From: CAYVBJ01 sp964415185
GTDB taxonomy: Bacteria; Bacteroidota; Rhodothermia; Balneolales; Balneolaceae
Assembly (NCBI GenBank): GCA_964415185.1
Contig: CAYPZI010000056.1
Location: forward strand, 1 to 16,772
Length of the DNA stretch: 16,772 bases
Direction of reading: 5' to 3'
A model generated the notes under the pieces. That model searched no databases, was not told the origin of the DNA, and was given only the letters and a program-made list of their open reading frames with translations. Positions 8,280 to 15,593 of the stretch are shown in pieces. Positions within the stretch are counted from its first letter, which is position 1; every line of letters starts with the position of its first letter. The position numbers and the translations under genes were made by a program.

Positions 8280-8312
8280 TTTGCATTAAGGCTAAATAAG
8301 ATTGTAATTTTG
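8280..8312 (+). promoter_or_regulatory. Candidate Bacteroidota-type promoter of the tetR gene
   Basis: TTTG at 8280-8283 and TAATTTTG at 8305-8312 match the Bacteroidota -33 (TTTG) and -7 (TAnnTTTG) elements with a 21-bp spacer. The predicted start of transcription would fall near 8319, giving a leader of about 25-30 bases before the tetR ATG at 8346. The match is to consensus only; no transcript data are available. Confidence 0.45.
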
Positions 8313-8329
8313 ACTGTAATTCTAAAAAC

Positions 8330-8342
8330 TGACTCATGGTCA
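8330..8342 (+). promoter_or_regulatory. Possible weak TetR-family site upstream of tetR (autoregulation)
   Basis: TGACTCATGGTCA is a short palindrome (TGAC-N5-GTCA) ending three bases before the tetR ATG and just downstream of its candidate promoter. It shares the GGTCAT half-site with the stronger palindrome at 9073-9090. The spacing of its half-sites differs from that site, so it may be fortuitous. Confidence 0.25.
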
Positions 8343-8345
8343 TAT

Positions 8346-9035
8346 ATGGGAATAAAACAAAGAAAAGAACGAGAAAAAGAAATAAGAAAAGAATCCATTA
8401 TCGATGCGGCGGAGCAGATAATACAGCGCAGAGGCTATGACAATGCGACCATGGATGAAATTGCCGAAAATGCAGAGCTCGGGAAGGGTACGCTCTACCT
8501 TTACTTTAAAAATAAATCCTCGATTTACCTGGCGGTTTGCAACAGGGGGTCAAAAATACTGAATGGAAGAATGGCAAAAGTGCTCACTTCAGACCTGCCG
8601 GGTTTAACTTTAATCAGGAAGCTGGGGGAGACTTACCTGGAGTTTATCCGGGAAAATCCAATCTATTTTAATGCATTCTCTTATTATGAAAGCTTACTGG
8701 ACCAGGGTTTGCTTGAAGAGAGCCCAATTGCTGAAGAGTGTGAAGAGCATACAAAAGAAGCCATGGCTTATATCGTAAGGGCACTTCAGATTGGAATGCA
8801 GGACGGTTCTATTGATAATTCGTATAACCCGAAAGAACTGGGAGTCATAATCTGGGGTGCGTCTAAAGGGCTTGTGCACATGGCGCACATAAAAAACAAG
8901 GGCCGGCAATATAAAATGCTTGAGGATGTTGAATTCAGCCTTGAATCATTAATCGGAAATTTTATTGAGCTTATCGGGTCAGGTATCGCATCAAAAAAAA
9001 TGACCGATAGTCAAAATATTGAAACCAGTATGTAA
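8346..9035 (+). CDS. TetR/AcrR-family transcriptional regulator
   Basis: A 229-residue one-component repressor. The N-terminal DNA-binding domain is clear: a basic lead (KQRKEREKEIRKESIIDAA, 4-22), GYDNATMDEIAENAELGKGT (30-49) forming the helix-turn-helix, and LYLYFKNKSSIYLAV (50-64), the classic TetR recognition-helix and post-HTH pattern. The rest is an all-helical ligand-binding and dimerisation domain with no clear ligand signature. The frame could be extended to a TTG at 8310, but the ATG at 8346 gives the standard N-terminal length for the family and is preferred. It lies just upstream of a tripartite efflux operon on the same strand, and a palindrome between it and that operon is a likely binding site. 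It is therefore expected to repress the pump until a toxic ligand binds, in the manner of AcrR or TtgR. The ligand is unknown. Confidence 0.92.
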   Translation: MGIKQRKEREKEIRKESIIDAAEQIIQRRGYDNATMDEIAENAELGKGTLYLYFKNKSSIYLAVCNRGSKILNGRMAKVLTSDLPGLTLIRKLGETYLEFIRENPIYFNAFSYYESLLDQGLLEESPIAEECEEHTKEAMAYIVRALQIGMQDGSIDNSYNPKELGVIIWGASKGLVHMAHIKNKGRQYKMLEDVEFSLESLIGNFIELIGSGIASKKMTDSQNIETSM

Positions 9036-9037
9036 AA

Positions 9038-9066
9038 TTTACGTATGAGTTCACAGTTTAGATAAT
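9038..9066 (+). promoter_or_regulatory. Candidate promoter of the efflux operon
   Basis: TTTACG (9038-9043) and GATAAT (9061-9066) are spaced by 17 bp and resemble sigma-70-type -35 and -10 hexamers (4/6 and 5/6). The predicted start of transcription, near 9073, coincides with the beginning of the palindrome at 9073-9090, an arrangement in which a bound repressor would block initiation. It begins just after the tetR stop. This is a pattern match only, and it is not of the Bacteroidota type seen upstream of tetR. Confidence 0.4.
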
Positions 9067-9072
9067 AATAAA

Positions 9073-9090
9073 GTAACGAACGGTCATTAC
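9073..9090. promoter_or_regulatory. Likely TetR-family operator
   Basis: GTAACGAACGGTCATTAC is an 18-bp imperfect palindrome in which 7 of 9 base pairs are symmetric. It lies between the tetR stop (9035) and the ATG of the outer-membrane efflux gene (9101), overlapping the predicted transcription start. Length, symmetry and position fit an operator of the adjacent TetR-family protein. Binding is inferred. Confidence 0.55.
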
Positions 9091-9100
9091 ATTTTCAGTG

Positions 9101-10546
9101 ATGTTTGAAAAAGTATTTAAATTTTTGTTTACAGTAATATTACTTGTACCGCAACTGGTAACGGCTCAAAATGTTGAGATCAAGCCGGTTGAGGGTGGCA
9201 CCATTAATCTGGAACAGGCAATTGAAATTGCAATTGCGAACAACTCGGATATCAAGCGCGCATGGTTTTCAGTTGAAGATGCGGATCAGCAGGTGCGGAT
9301 TGCCTGGAGTGAGGTGCTTCCTGAGGTAGTTGCAAGTGCATCCTATACACGTAATGTGCAATTGCCGGTTACTTTTTTCCCTGCTGAATTTTTCGGGGGT
9401 GAACCCGGTAGCCTTGTTCCCGTTACATTCGGTACCGATAACAACTGGGATGGAGGTTTTTCGGTATCGCAAAATATTTTCAGGGGAGAGGCTATTATTG
9501 GCATTAGCAGTTCTACTCTTTTTAAAGCTGCGCAGCAGGAAAACCTGCGTGCCACTACTCAACAGATTGTAACGGAAACTCGGAGTGCATATCATGATGT
9601 GCTCATTGCGGAAGAGCGTCATCGCCTGCAAGAGGCTTCCATCAACCGCCTGGTGGAAAACCTTGAAGAAAACCGGGGCAGGCTTCGGGCAGGACTTGTT
9701 GAAGAGTACGACGTACTGCGTCTCGAAGTACAGCTCGCAAATCAGCGCCCGGAATTGCTTGAAACCGAAGTTGCCATAGAGCAGGCGTACAGAAATCTTA
9801 AAGTTGTTACCGGTATTCCCGTTGAAATGGATATCAGTATTGCAGGCGACCTGGGAGCGTTCGATATTCAGGCGGATGCTCCGATGGATCCCGTTAATCA
9901 GAGTCTGAAAAAAATTGACAGGGCCAACCCACTGGCAATTCAGCAAACAGGGGAAGATCAAGTGTTATCGCTGATGCAAAACAGAAGGGGAGATCTGCGA
10001 ATACTTCAGAAACAGGATGAACTGAAGGACAGGGAAATTCTGGCCATCAAAAGCCGGCTGTTACCGACAATTTCGGCTTCTTATAACCTGCAGTGGACGG
10101 CTGCTCAGGCTGACCCAATCCAGCCGTTCAAGGATGCTGTTCGTTTTCAAACTCTCGGTTTTAATGTAAGCTTCCCGCTTTTTGAAGGGTTTGAAAGATG
10201 GGCGGATATCAGCCGCGCAAAAATTGAGAAAAAAGATATAATTCAACAGCAAATGTTTGCGGAACAGGTTGCGTTAAATGAATACGATACAGCTGTCGAA
10301 AACCTGAACCGTCTATTAATGACAGCCGAAGCAAGAAAAAGAGCAATCAGCCAGGCCAGCAGAGGATATGAAATTGCGCTTAAACGATTCGAAAACGGAA
10401 TCGGTTCTCAACTTGAAGTTACAGAAGCAGAACTACAGGTGAGGGAAGCCGAATTGAATTATGCCACACTAGTTTACAACTACCTGAATGCAAAGGCTGA
10501 ATACGACCAGGTACTTGGTATAGTTCCGCTCGTTACAGCCAATTAA
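9101..10546 (+). CDS. TolC-like outer-membrane efflux factor
   Basis: A 481-residue protein with a signal peptide (MFEKVFKFLFTVILLVPQLVTAQ) and two repeated outer-membrane efflux (OEP) domains, at about residues 36-235 and 285-470. Both have the long helical hairpins of TolC-type channels. Recognisable segments are LEQAIEIAIANNSDIK (about 37-52), ending in the family's usual N-x-D/E-I/L, and the strand segment GFSVSQNIFRG (about 119-129) of the outer-membrane barrel, mirrored by FNVSFPLFEGFE in the second half. The final helix pattern (GSQLEVTEAELQVREAELNY) is also typical. It should form the trimeric outer-membrane exit duct for the RND pump encoded downstream. An in-frame GTG directly precedes the ATG (9098); ATG is chosen. 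There is no convincing Shine-Dalgarno. Its stop TAA is directly followed by the ATG of the adaptor gene, indicating co-translation. Confidence 0.92.
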   Translation: MFEKVFKFLFTVILLVPQLVTAQNVEIKPVEGGTINLEQAIEIAIANNSDIKRAWFSVEDADQQVRIAWSEVLPEVVASASYTRNVQLPVTFFPAEFFGGEPGSLVPVTFGTDNNWDGGFSVSQNIFRGEAIIGISSSTLFKAAQQENLRATTQQIVTETRSAYHDVLIAEERHRLQEASINRLVENLEENRGRLRAGLVEEYDVLRLEVQLANQRPELLETEVAIEQAYRNLKVVTGIPVEMDISIAGDLGAFDIQADAPMDPVNQSLKKIDRANPLAIQQTGEDQVLSLMQNRRGDLRILQKQDELKDREILAIKSRLLPTISASYNLQWTAAQADPIQPFKDAVRFQTLGFNVSFPLFEGFERWADISRAKIEKKDIIQQQMFAEQVALNEYDTAVENLNRLLMTAEARKRAISQASRGYEIALKRFENGIGSQLEVTEAELQVREAELNYATLVYNYLNAKAEYDQVLGIVPLVTAN

Positions 10547-11671
10547 ATGTTACTAAAACTTATGAAACTGTTTAAAACCAAATCAATAATCTCAAAATTA
10601 ATACCCATATCCTGGTTTATTTCCATACTGATTCTTGGCGGTTGTATGGAAACGACCCAGGAGGAGCTGCCGGAGCAATTGGTAAAAACGGTCAATGTGG
10701 AGCTCGAAGAAATCAAACCTGAAAATTTCTCAAGTTATTTGAGGGTGATCGGAACGGTTGAAGCATCCGATGACATTACAATATCGGCTGAAGTTACCGG
10801 ACAGCTAATAAATTTTTATAAAAAAGACGGCGATCCTGTAAAACGGGGGGAAGCGATTGCCAAAATCGATGACAGAAAACTACAACAAGAGTCGCGCCGC
10901 TTGCAGGCAGTGACCAAACAATCAGAAGAAAACTATCTTCGGCTCAAAAGGCTATACCAAGAGGAAAATATTGGGTCGGAGATAGATTTTCTGAATGCAA
11001 AATATACCTACGAACAAAACCTGGCTGCTCTCGAAAGTGTACAGGTGGATATTGAAAATACTGAAATCACGTCACCTGTAAACGGCACTCTTGAAACACG
11101 GTTGCTTGAAGAAGGAGAAATGGTTTCTAACGGGATGCAGGTTGTGAGAATTCTTGGCAATAAGCAGGTTAAGATTTCATTCGGAGTACCTGCCCGCTTT
11201 TCAAATGTAGTGGATGCGGGTGACCAGGCTGAAATTTGGTTTGACCAGGATCCGGAGAAAATTTATGAGCTTCCAATCACTTTTGTAGGAGGAACTGTGG
11301 ACCCTCAAAGCCGGACATTTAAGGTTGAGGTACTTTTTACTGATTCAAGCAATAAAATCAAAGTGAATATGCTTGCCAACGTGAAGCTCAGAACGGAATT
11401 CCTGCAGAATCGAATTGTAATCAGCGAAGAGTTTATGCATCAGAAAAATGGCAAACACGTAGCTTTTGTAGCAGGAAAAGATGAGAATGGGAATAATATC
11501 GCAATGGAACGAGAACTTGAGTTGGGTCCGTCGTTCGGAAGCAAAGTTGTAATAAACAACGGACTTGAATTTGGAGAGAAATTACTTACCGTTGGTTCTT
11601 CTTACCTGCTCGACGGCACTCGTATTGAGATCGTCGATAATTCCGATGAATTTGCCAGTTCAAGTGATTAA
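10547..11671 (+). CDS. RND efflux periplasmic adaptor (membrane-fusion protein, lipoprotein)
   Basis: A 374-residue HlyD/AcrA-type adaptor. The N-terminus has a lipoprotein signal with lipobox ILGGC and Cys33 as the likely acylated residue, so it is anchored to a membrane facing the periplasm. The domain order follows the family. A first barrel strand is at 64-75. The lipoyl-type half AEVTGQLINFYKKDGDPVKR lies at 81-100. A helical hairpin covers about 110-170 (LKRLYQEENIGSEID), and the second lipoyl half ITSPVNGTLETRLLEEGEMV is at 174-193. A beta-barrel follows (about 205-283) with GGTVDPQSRTFKVEV at 248-262, then a membrane-proximal domain. It bridges the inner-membrane permease and the TolC-like channel. 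The ATG abuts the upstream stop. An in-frame ATG at 10562 (codon 6) is an equally plausible start and keeps the signal peptide. The permease gene follows after 14 bases. Confidence 0.92.
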   Translation: MLLKLMKLFKTKSIISKLIPISWFISILILGGCMETTQEELPEQLVKTVNVELEEIKPENFSSYLRVIGTVEASDDITISAEVTGQLINFYKKDGDPVKRGEAIAKIDDRKLQQESRRLQAVTKQSEENYLRLKRLYQEENIGSEIDFLNAKYTYEQNLAALESVQVDIENTEITSPVNGTLETRLLEEGEMVSNGMQVVRILGNKQVKISFGVPARFSNVVDAGDQAEIWFDQDPEKIYELPITFVGGTVDPQSRTFKVEVLFTDSSNKIKVNMLANVKLRTEFLQNRIVISEEFMHQKNGKHVAFVAGKDENGNNIAMERELELGPSFGSKVVINNGLEFGEKLLTVGSSYLLDGTRIEIVDNSDEFASSSD

Positions 11672-11685
11672 TTGTTCAAAATAAT

Positions 11686-14600
11686 ATGACTGATCAAAAT
11701 AAATCCAATATTTCAGAATACAGGCCGGGTGCCGAACTGTCGGAGCGCAAGGAATTCAGGCTGAGCAGCTTCTCAATCAGAAACAGGATTAGCGTGCTTG
11801 TATTGCTTGTACTGTTTGTGATATTGGGCATCAGGGCATACGTAACCATTCCGAAAGAGTCTGCTCCCGATATAACCATTCCCAATATAATTGTTATTAC
11901 GACCTATCCCGGCGTAGCTCCTGAAGATGTTGAAAATCTTGTAACGAGAAAAATAGAGGATGAGCTCTCGAATATTTCAGATTATAAAAAAATGACATCC
12001 ACAACTCTTGAAGGATACTCAAGTATCAATATGGAGTTTAACACGGATGTAAATATTGAAGATGCTCTTCAGAAAGTAAGGGAGAAAGTAGACCTTGCCA
12101 AGCCGGAACTGCCCTCGGATGCTGACGAGCCGGTAATTGAAGAAATAAATATTTCCGAATTCCCGATCATGCAGGTGAATATCTCGGGCGATTACAGTCT
12201 CGACCGTTTGAAAACGGTGGCTGAAGACCTGCAGGATATTATCGAAAACATCCCGCAGGTTCTTGAAGTAGACCTGGCCGGAGGTATTGAAAAAGAGGTA
12301 AAAGTGGATGTTGACCTGCCGAAATTGAAATATTACGGCATTTCGTTTGAGGATGTAATCACAGCTATTCAAAGTGAAAATATAACTATTCCGGGAGGCA
12401 CGGTTGATGTCGGTACCAAAAAGTTCCTTGTTCGTGTGCCGGGTGAATATGATGTTCCCAAGCCGATTGAAGATATTGTGGTGACGGCCCCTGATGAAAG
12501 GCCGGTTTATATCCGTGACATTGCCACAGTAAGATTCGATGAAAAAGAGAGAGAGTCGTATGCCTTTTTGAACCGGAGTCCTGTTATCACCCTTTCCGTG
12601 AAAAAGAGGACGGGACAAAATATTATTGAAACATCAGAAGCGGTCCGTGCAATTGTAGACCGCGAACTTCCCAGTTTACCGCCTACCACCAGGATTGAAA
12701 TTACATCCGATCAGAGTAAAGATATCAGAATGATGGTAAGCAGCCTGGAAAACAATATTATTTCGGGCCTTTTTTTGGTGATCGGTGTATTGCTTTTTTT
12801 CCTCGGCGTCAGAAATTCTTCTTTTGTAGGTATTTCCATTCCATTATCGATGTTCATTTCATTTATCATATTACAGGCATTGGGAATAACAATGAATATG
12901 ATTGTCCTTTTTTCCCTGATCCTGGCGCTCGGAATGCTGGTTGACAATGCCATCGTAGTAGTCGAAAATATTTACCGGTATCTTGAAGAAGGCTTTAGCA
13001 ATATCGAAGCGGCTAAAAAAGGAACCGGAGAAGTGGCACTGCCTATTATTTCGGGTACGGCCACAACCCTGGCCGCATTTCTACCGATGATCTTTTGGCC
13101 GGGAATGGTGGGTGAATTCATGTCCTTCCTGCCGAAAACACTGATCATCACACTTGGTAGTTCGCTTTTTGTGGGGCTTGTTATTAACCCGGTATTGTGC
13201 GCCGTGTTCATGAGGCTCGAAACAGACGATTCGGGAGAAACTAAAGCTTCAATTTCCCGTAACGGCAAAATCTTTTTGGCAGGATTCGGTTTGATATTTT
13301 TGGGAGCCGCACTTTTTGCCAACTGGAAAACAACTGCCATGTTGTTTTTTTCGGCTCTCATTATCATTCTGAGTCATGAATACTTGCTCAAGCCGATAGG
13401 TGATAAATGGCAGAAAAAAGGCCTTCAAAAAGTATTGGACCGCTACGAAAAAGCACTTGAATGGTCATTGGCTCACAGGTTGACTGTCGTTGGAATGGCA
13501 GCCGGAGTTCTGATTTCAAGCTTTGTTGTATTCAGAATCTTTAACTACGGTGTTGTTTTTTTCCCTGAGGATATCCCCCCAAAAAGGCTGTATGCTCAAA
13601 TAGAAACTCCGGCCGGAACCAATGTTGATTTCACCCGGCAGTTTGTTCGGGAAATAGAAGGCCGGGTTGGCCAGATACCCAATTCCGGCGATGTGGAAAC
13701 ATTTGTAGCCACTGCCGGTGCTGTGATCTCTAACAGCATGGAAGGCGCCGGCGGCAATGTAGAAAACCGCGGAACGGTAGTGCTGAATTTTGTGGATTAC
13801 CAGGAAAGGGAAGGCAGTACCCTCGAAGCTATGGAGGTGATGCGCGAAGAGTTTCCGGTGGGCCTTGCAGGAGCCAAAATTACAATTGAAAAAGAGCAGG
13901 AGGGTCCGCCAACCGGAAAGCCCATCAATATGGAAATCAGCGGCAAAGAGATGGATGTGCTGATAAGGCTTTCTGAAGAGGCACTCAGAATCCTTGAAAA
14001 CGATCCTGTATTTGCCAAACTGGATGGGCTTGAATCAGACCTCCCCGAATCGCGGCCGGAAGTTACGATAGATGTTGACCGTGAAAAAGCTTCCCTGTTT
14101 GGACTGACTACTGCCGATGTCGGCAATACCATCCGGCAGGCGATTAACGGCATTGAAGCTTCGAAATACAGAGATGGCAATGACGAGTATGATATCACCG
14201 TGCGCCTGGCAGAAAATTTTCGTGAAGATATAAGCATGCTCGCTGAATTGAATGTCATGGCCGAGGAAGGCAGACAGATTCCGTTGTCTGAGATAGCAAA
14301 CTGGCGGGTGGATGAAAGTTTTGGTGGAATCAAGAGGAAAAACCAGAAAAGAGTGATAACCGTCTCGGCCGATGTGCGTTCTATTTATAACAGCAATGCA
14401 GTACTGGCTGAAGTTCAGGAAGTTCTGAAAGATTTTACCGGGAATCTTCCGCCCGGCTATACAACAGACTGGACCGGCCAGATGCAGGAACAGAACGATG
14501 CAGAGGAGTTTCTGATTGATGCTTTTTTTATTGCCCTTTCATTAATGGCATTTATCCTGATCTCACAATTTAATTCTTTGGCCAAACCATTTATTGTACT

Positions 14601-15198
14601 TACTTCCGTTGTCATGTCGATAGCAGGGGTGCTTTACGGATTACTTTTATTTCAAATGCCGTTTGGTATTATCATGACCGGGATCGGGGTGATTTCACTT
14701 GCGGGCGTTGTGGTGAATAATGCTATTGTTATGATTGATTACATTGATATTTTGCGAGAACGTGATAAAATGCCTCTCTATGATGCCCTGGTTCGGGGTG
14801 GGCTTGTGAGGTTTCGTCCTGTGATACTTACGGCCATTACAACCACACTTGGACTGGTCCCTCTCGCGATTGGTTTCAATATTGATTTCTTTGTCCTGGT
14901 AAACAGCCCGGTTGAGTTTTTCACCAATACCGGTCAATATCTCTATTGGGGAGGCGAACAGGCAGCCTGGTGGAGCCCAATGGCCATTGCGGTTATTTGC
15001 GGCCTTCTTTTTGCCACAATTCTGACATTGATTCTTGTACCGGTTATGTATTATGTGATCGAAGATTGCAGGGGACGTGTAAATAAATTTTTCTTCAACA
15101 CCGAAAAGCCTGCAATTATTGATGATCCGAAATCCGTGAACGGAAAAGGTGCTTCGGACTACCGGGAAGAAGAAGTTCAAGAGCCACAGCAGGTTTAG
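11686..15198 (+). CDS. RND efflux permease (AcrB/HAE1-like, inner membrane)
   Basis: A 1170-residue inner-membrane pump, longer than AcrB (1049). It has TM1 (about 35-50), a porter domain with AYVTIPKESAPDITIPNI (51-68), TM2-TM6 (about 357-508), a second porter half (about 622-935) and TM8-TM12 (about 941-1125). By alignment to AcrB, the proton-relay positions D407/D408 are D420/N421 (LVDNAIVVVEN) and K940 is N1011 (VVVNNAIVMID), while R971 and T978 are kept as R1042 and T1049. Between TM6 and TM7 lies an extra hydrophobic pair (about 529-544 and 549-564). The TM11-TM12 loop has an aromatic-rich insertion (about 1064-1096, with NTGQYLYWGGEQAAWWSP). The C-terminus ends in an acidic polar tail. 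It is the energy-coupled component of the tripartite pump; cargo is unknown. The ATG has no clear Shine-Dalgarno, which suggests coupling to the upstream gene. Confidence 0.93.
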   Translation: MTDQNKSNISEYRPGAELSERKEFRLSSFSIRNRISVLVLLVLFVILGIRAYVTIPKESAPDITIPNIIVITTYPGVAPEDVENLVTRKIEDELSNISDYKKMTSTTLEGYSSINMEFNTDVNIEDALQKVREKVDLAKPELPSDADEPVIEEINISEFPIMQVNISGDYSLDRLKTVAEDLQDIIENIPQVLEVDLAGGIEKEVKVDVDLPKLKYYGISFEDVITAIQSENITIPGGTVDVGTKKFLVRVPGEYDVPKPIEDIVVTAPDERPVYIRDIATVRFDEKERESYAFLNRSPVITLSVKKRTGQNIIETSEAVRAIVDRELPSLPPTTRIEITSDQSKDIRMMVSSLENNIISGLFLVIGVLLFFLGVRNSSFVGISIPLSMFISFIILQALGITMNMIVLFSLILALGMLVDNAIVVVENIYRYLEEGFSNIEAAKKGTGEVALPIISGTATTLAAFLPMIFWPGMVGEFMSFLPKTLIITLGSSLFVGLVINPVLCAVFMRLETDDSGETKASISRNGKIFLAGFGLIFLGAALFANWKTTAMLFFSALIIILSHEYLLKPIGDKWQKKGLQKVLDRYEKALEWSLAHRLTVVGMAAGVLISSFVVFRIFNYGVVFFPEDIPPKRLYAQIETPAGTNVDFTRQFVREIEGRVGQIPNSGDVETFVATAGAVISNSMEGAGGNVENRGTVVLNFVDYQEREGSTLEAMEVMREEFPVGLAGAKITIEKEQEGPPTGKPINMEISGKEMDVLIRLSEEALRILENDPVFAKLDGLESDLPESRPEVTIDVDREKASLFGLTTADVGNTIRQAINGIEASKYRDGNDEYDITVRLAENFREDISMLAELNVMAEEGRQIPLSEIANWRVDESFGGIKRKNQKRVITVSADVRSIYNSNAVLAEVQEVLKDFTGNLPPGYTTDWTGQMQEQNDAEEFLIDAFFIALSLMAFILISQFNSLAKPFIVLTSVVMSIAGVLYGLLLFQMPFGIIMTGIGVISLAGVVVNNAIVMIDYIDILRERDKMPLYDALVRGGLVRFRPVILTAITTTLGLVPLAIGFNIDFFVLVNSPVEFFTNTGQYLYWGGEQAAWWSPMAIAVICGLLFATILTLILVPVMYYVIEDCRGRVNKFFFNTEKPAIIDDPKSVNGKGASDYREEEVQEPQQV

Positions 15199-15240
15199 TA
15201 CGTATCAAATAATTTGGTCTATCTATTACTAAATTAATAA

Positions 15241-15275
15241 ATCGCATATCGCATATCGCATATCGCATATCCCAC
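15241..15275. repeat. Heptamer tandem repeat (ATCGCAT), four perfect copies plus one degenerate
   Basis: Four perfect head-to-tail copies of ATCGCAT occupy 15241-15268, followed by the degenerate unit ATCCCAC to 15275. The repeat lies 43 bases after the stop of the RND permease and 27 bases before the inverted-repeat element. It is a simple-sequence repeat of unknown function whose copy number could change by slippage. Confidence 0.9.
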
Positions 15276-15301
15276 ATCAACCAAATACCTGCAATTAAAA
15301 C

Positions 15302-15440
15302 TAGTGTCATGTCAACTGTAAACCCGCAATGTTTCTTTTCAAAAAAAGCGATGAGAAAGGCACTACTAAAAGGTAATTGAGAAAAACATTGCGGGTTTCC
15401 TTTAAACACTACCCGAAGTTTTATTCTTGACATGACACTA
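15302..15440. mobile_element. MITE-like inverted-repeat element, 139 bp
   Basis: Perfect 14-bp inverted repeats TAGTGTCATGTCAA (15302-15315) and TTGACATGACACTA (15427-15440) bound this stretch. The outermost TA at each end would fit a TA target-site duplication, as made by IS630/Tc1-mariner-type elements. A second perfect 15-bp inverted pair, AAACCCGCAATGTTT (15320-15334) and AAACATTGCGGGTTT (15384-15398), lies inside. It is 4 bases from the left end repeat but 28 bases from the right one, so the element is asymmetric. No transposase is encoded. A minus-strand reading starting in the right repeat (MSRIKLRVVFKGNPQ, from 15433) could be the beginning of a lost transposase, but I cannot confirm this. 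The family assignment is inference. Confidence 0.6.
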
Positions 15441-15593
15441 ACTTGTAAAGGTCGTGCCCAGGGCGTTTTCATTTCTGACAGCCTCCTGTTATTTCGATCA
15501 TGCCTGTCGTTTACAGAAAGATTATTTCTAATAGTACCTCAGAACTGTTATTTTTTCCGTATGTAAATCAAACTTAAAAAGTGTAGAAAGGAT

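Larger units (their letters stand above)
15199..15593. other. Intergenic region between the RND operon and pgk
   Basis: This 395-bp stretch has no believable gene. From left to right it holds an AT-rich segment with no obvious terminator hairpin, a heptamer tandem repeat, a 139-bp inverted-repeat element, and about 150 bp leading to pgk. In the last part I could not find a convincing promoter. AAAGGA lies one base before the pgk ATG, closer than the usual spacing. Confidence 0.7.

Noticed and set aside
8310..8345. A TTG-initiated, 12-residue longer version of the TetR protein
   Set aside because: The extra residues precede the normal family N-terminus and overlap the candidate promoter -7 element; the ATG at 8346 gives the standard length.
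9269..9961. A 230-residue open frame on the minus strand inside the TolC-like gene
   Set aside because: It is fully antisense to a clear OEP-family gene, has no recognisable domain and is rich in residues expected from reverse reading; judged a shadow.
12019..12618. A 199-residue minus-strand open frame within the RND permease gene
   Set aside because: It overlaps the strongly supported permease frame along its entire length and shows no family features.
15320..15398. The internal 15-bp inverted repeat as a rho-independent terminator of the RND operon
   Set aside because: The loop would be 49 bases and no U-rich run follows the second arm, so it does not fit an intrinsic terminator.
15116..15472. 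A 118-residue minus-strand open frame spanning the permease end, the heptamer repeat and the inverted-repeat element
   Set aside because: It runs through simple repeats (periodic YAICDMR reading) and the MITE-like element and overlaps the permease C-terminus. Only its first residues, starting in the right terminal repeat, might be a transposase relic, so it is not called as a gene.
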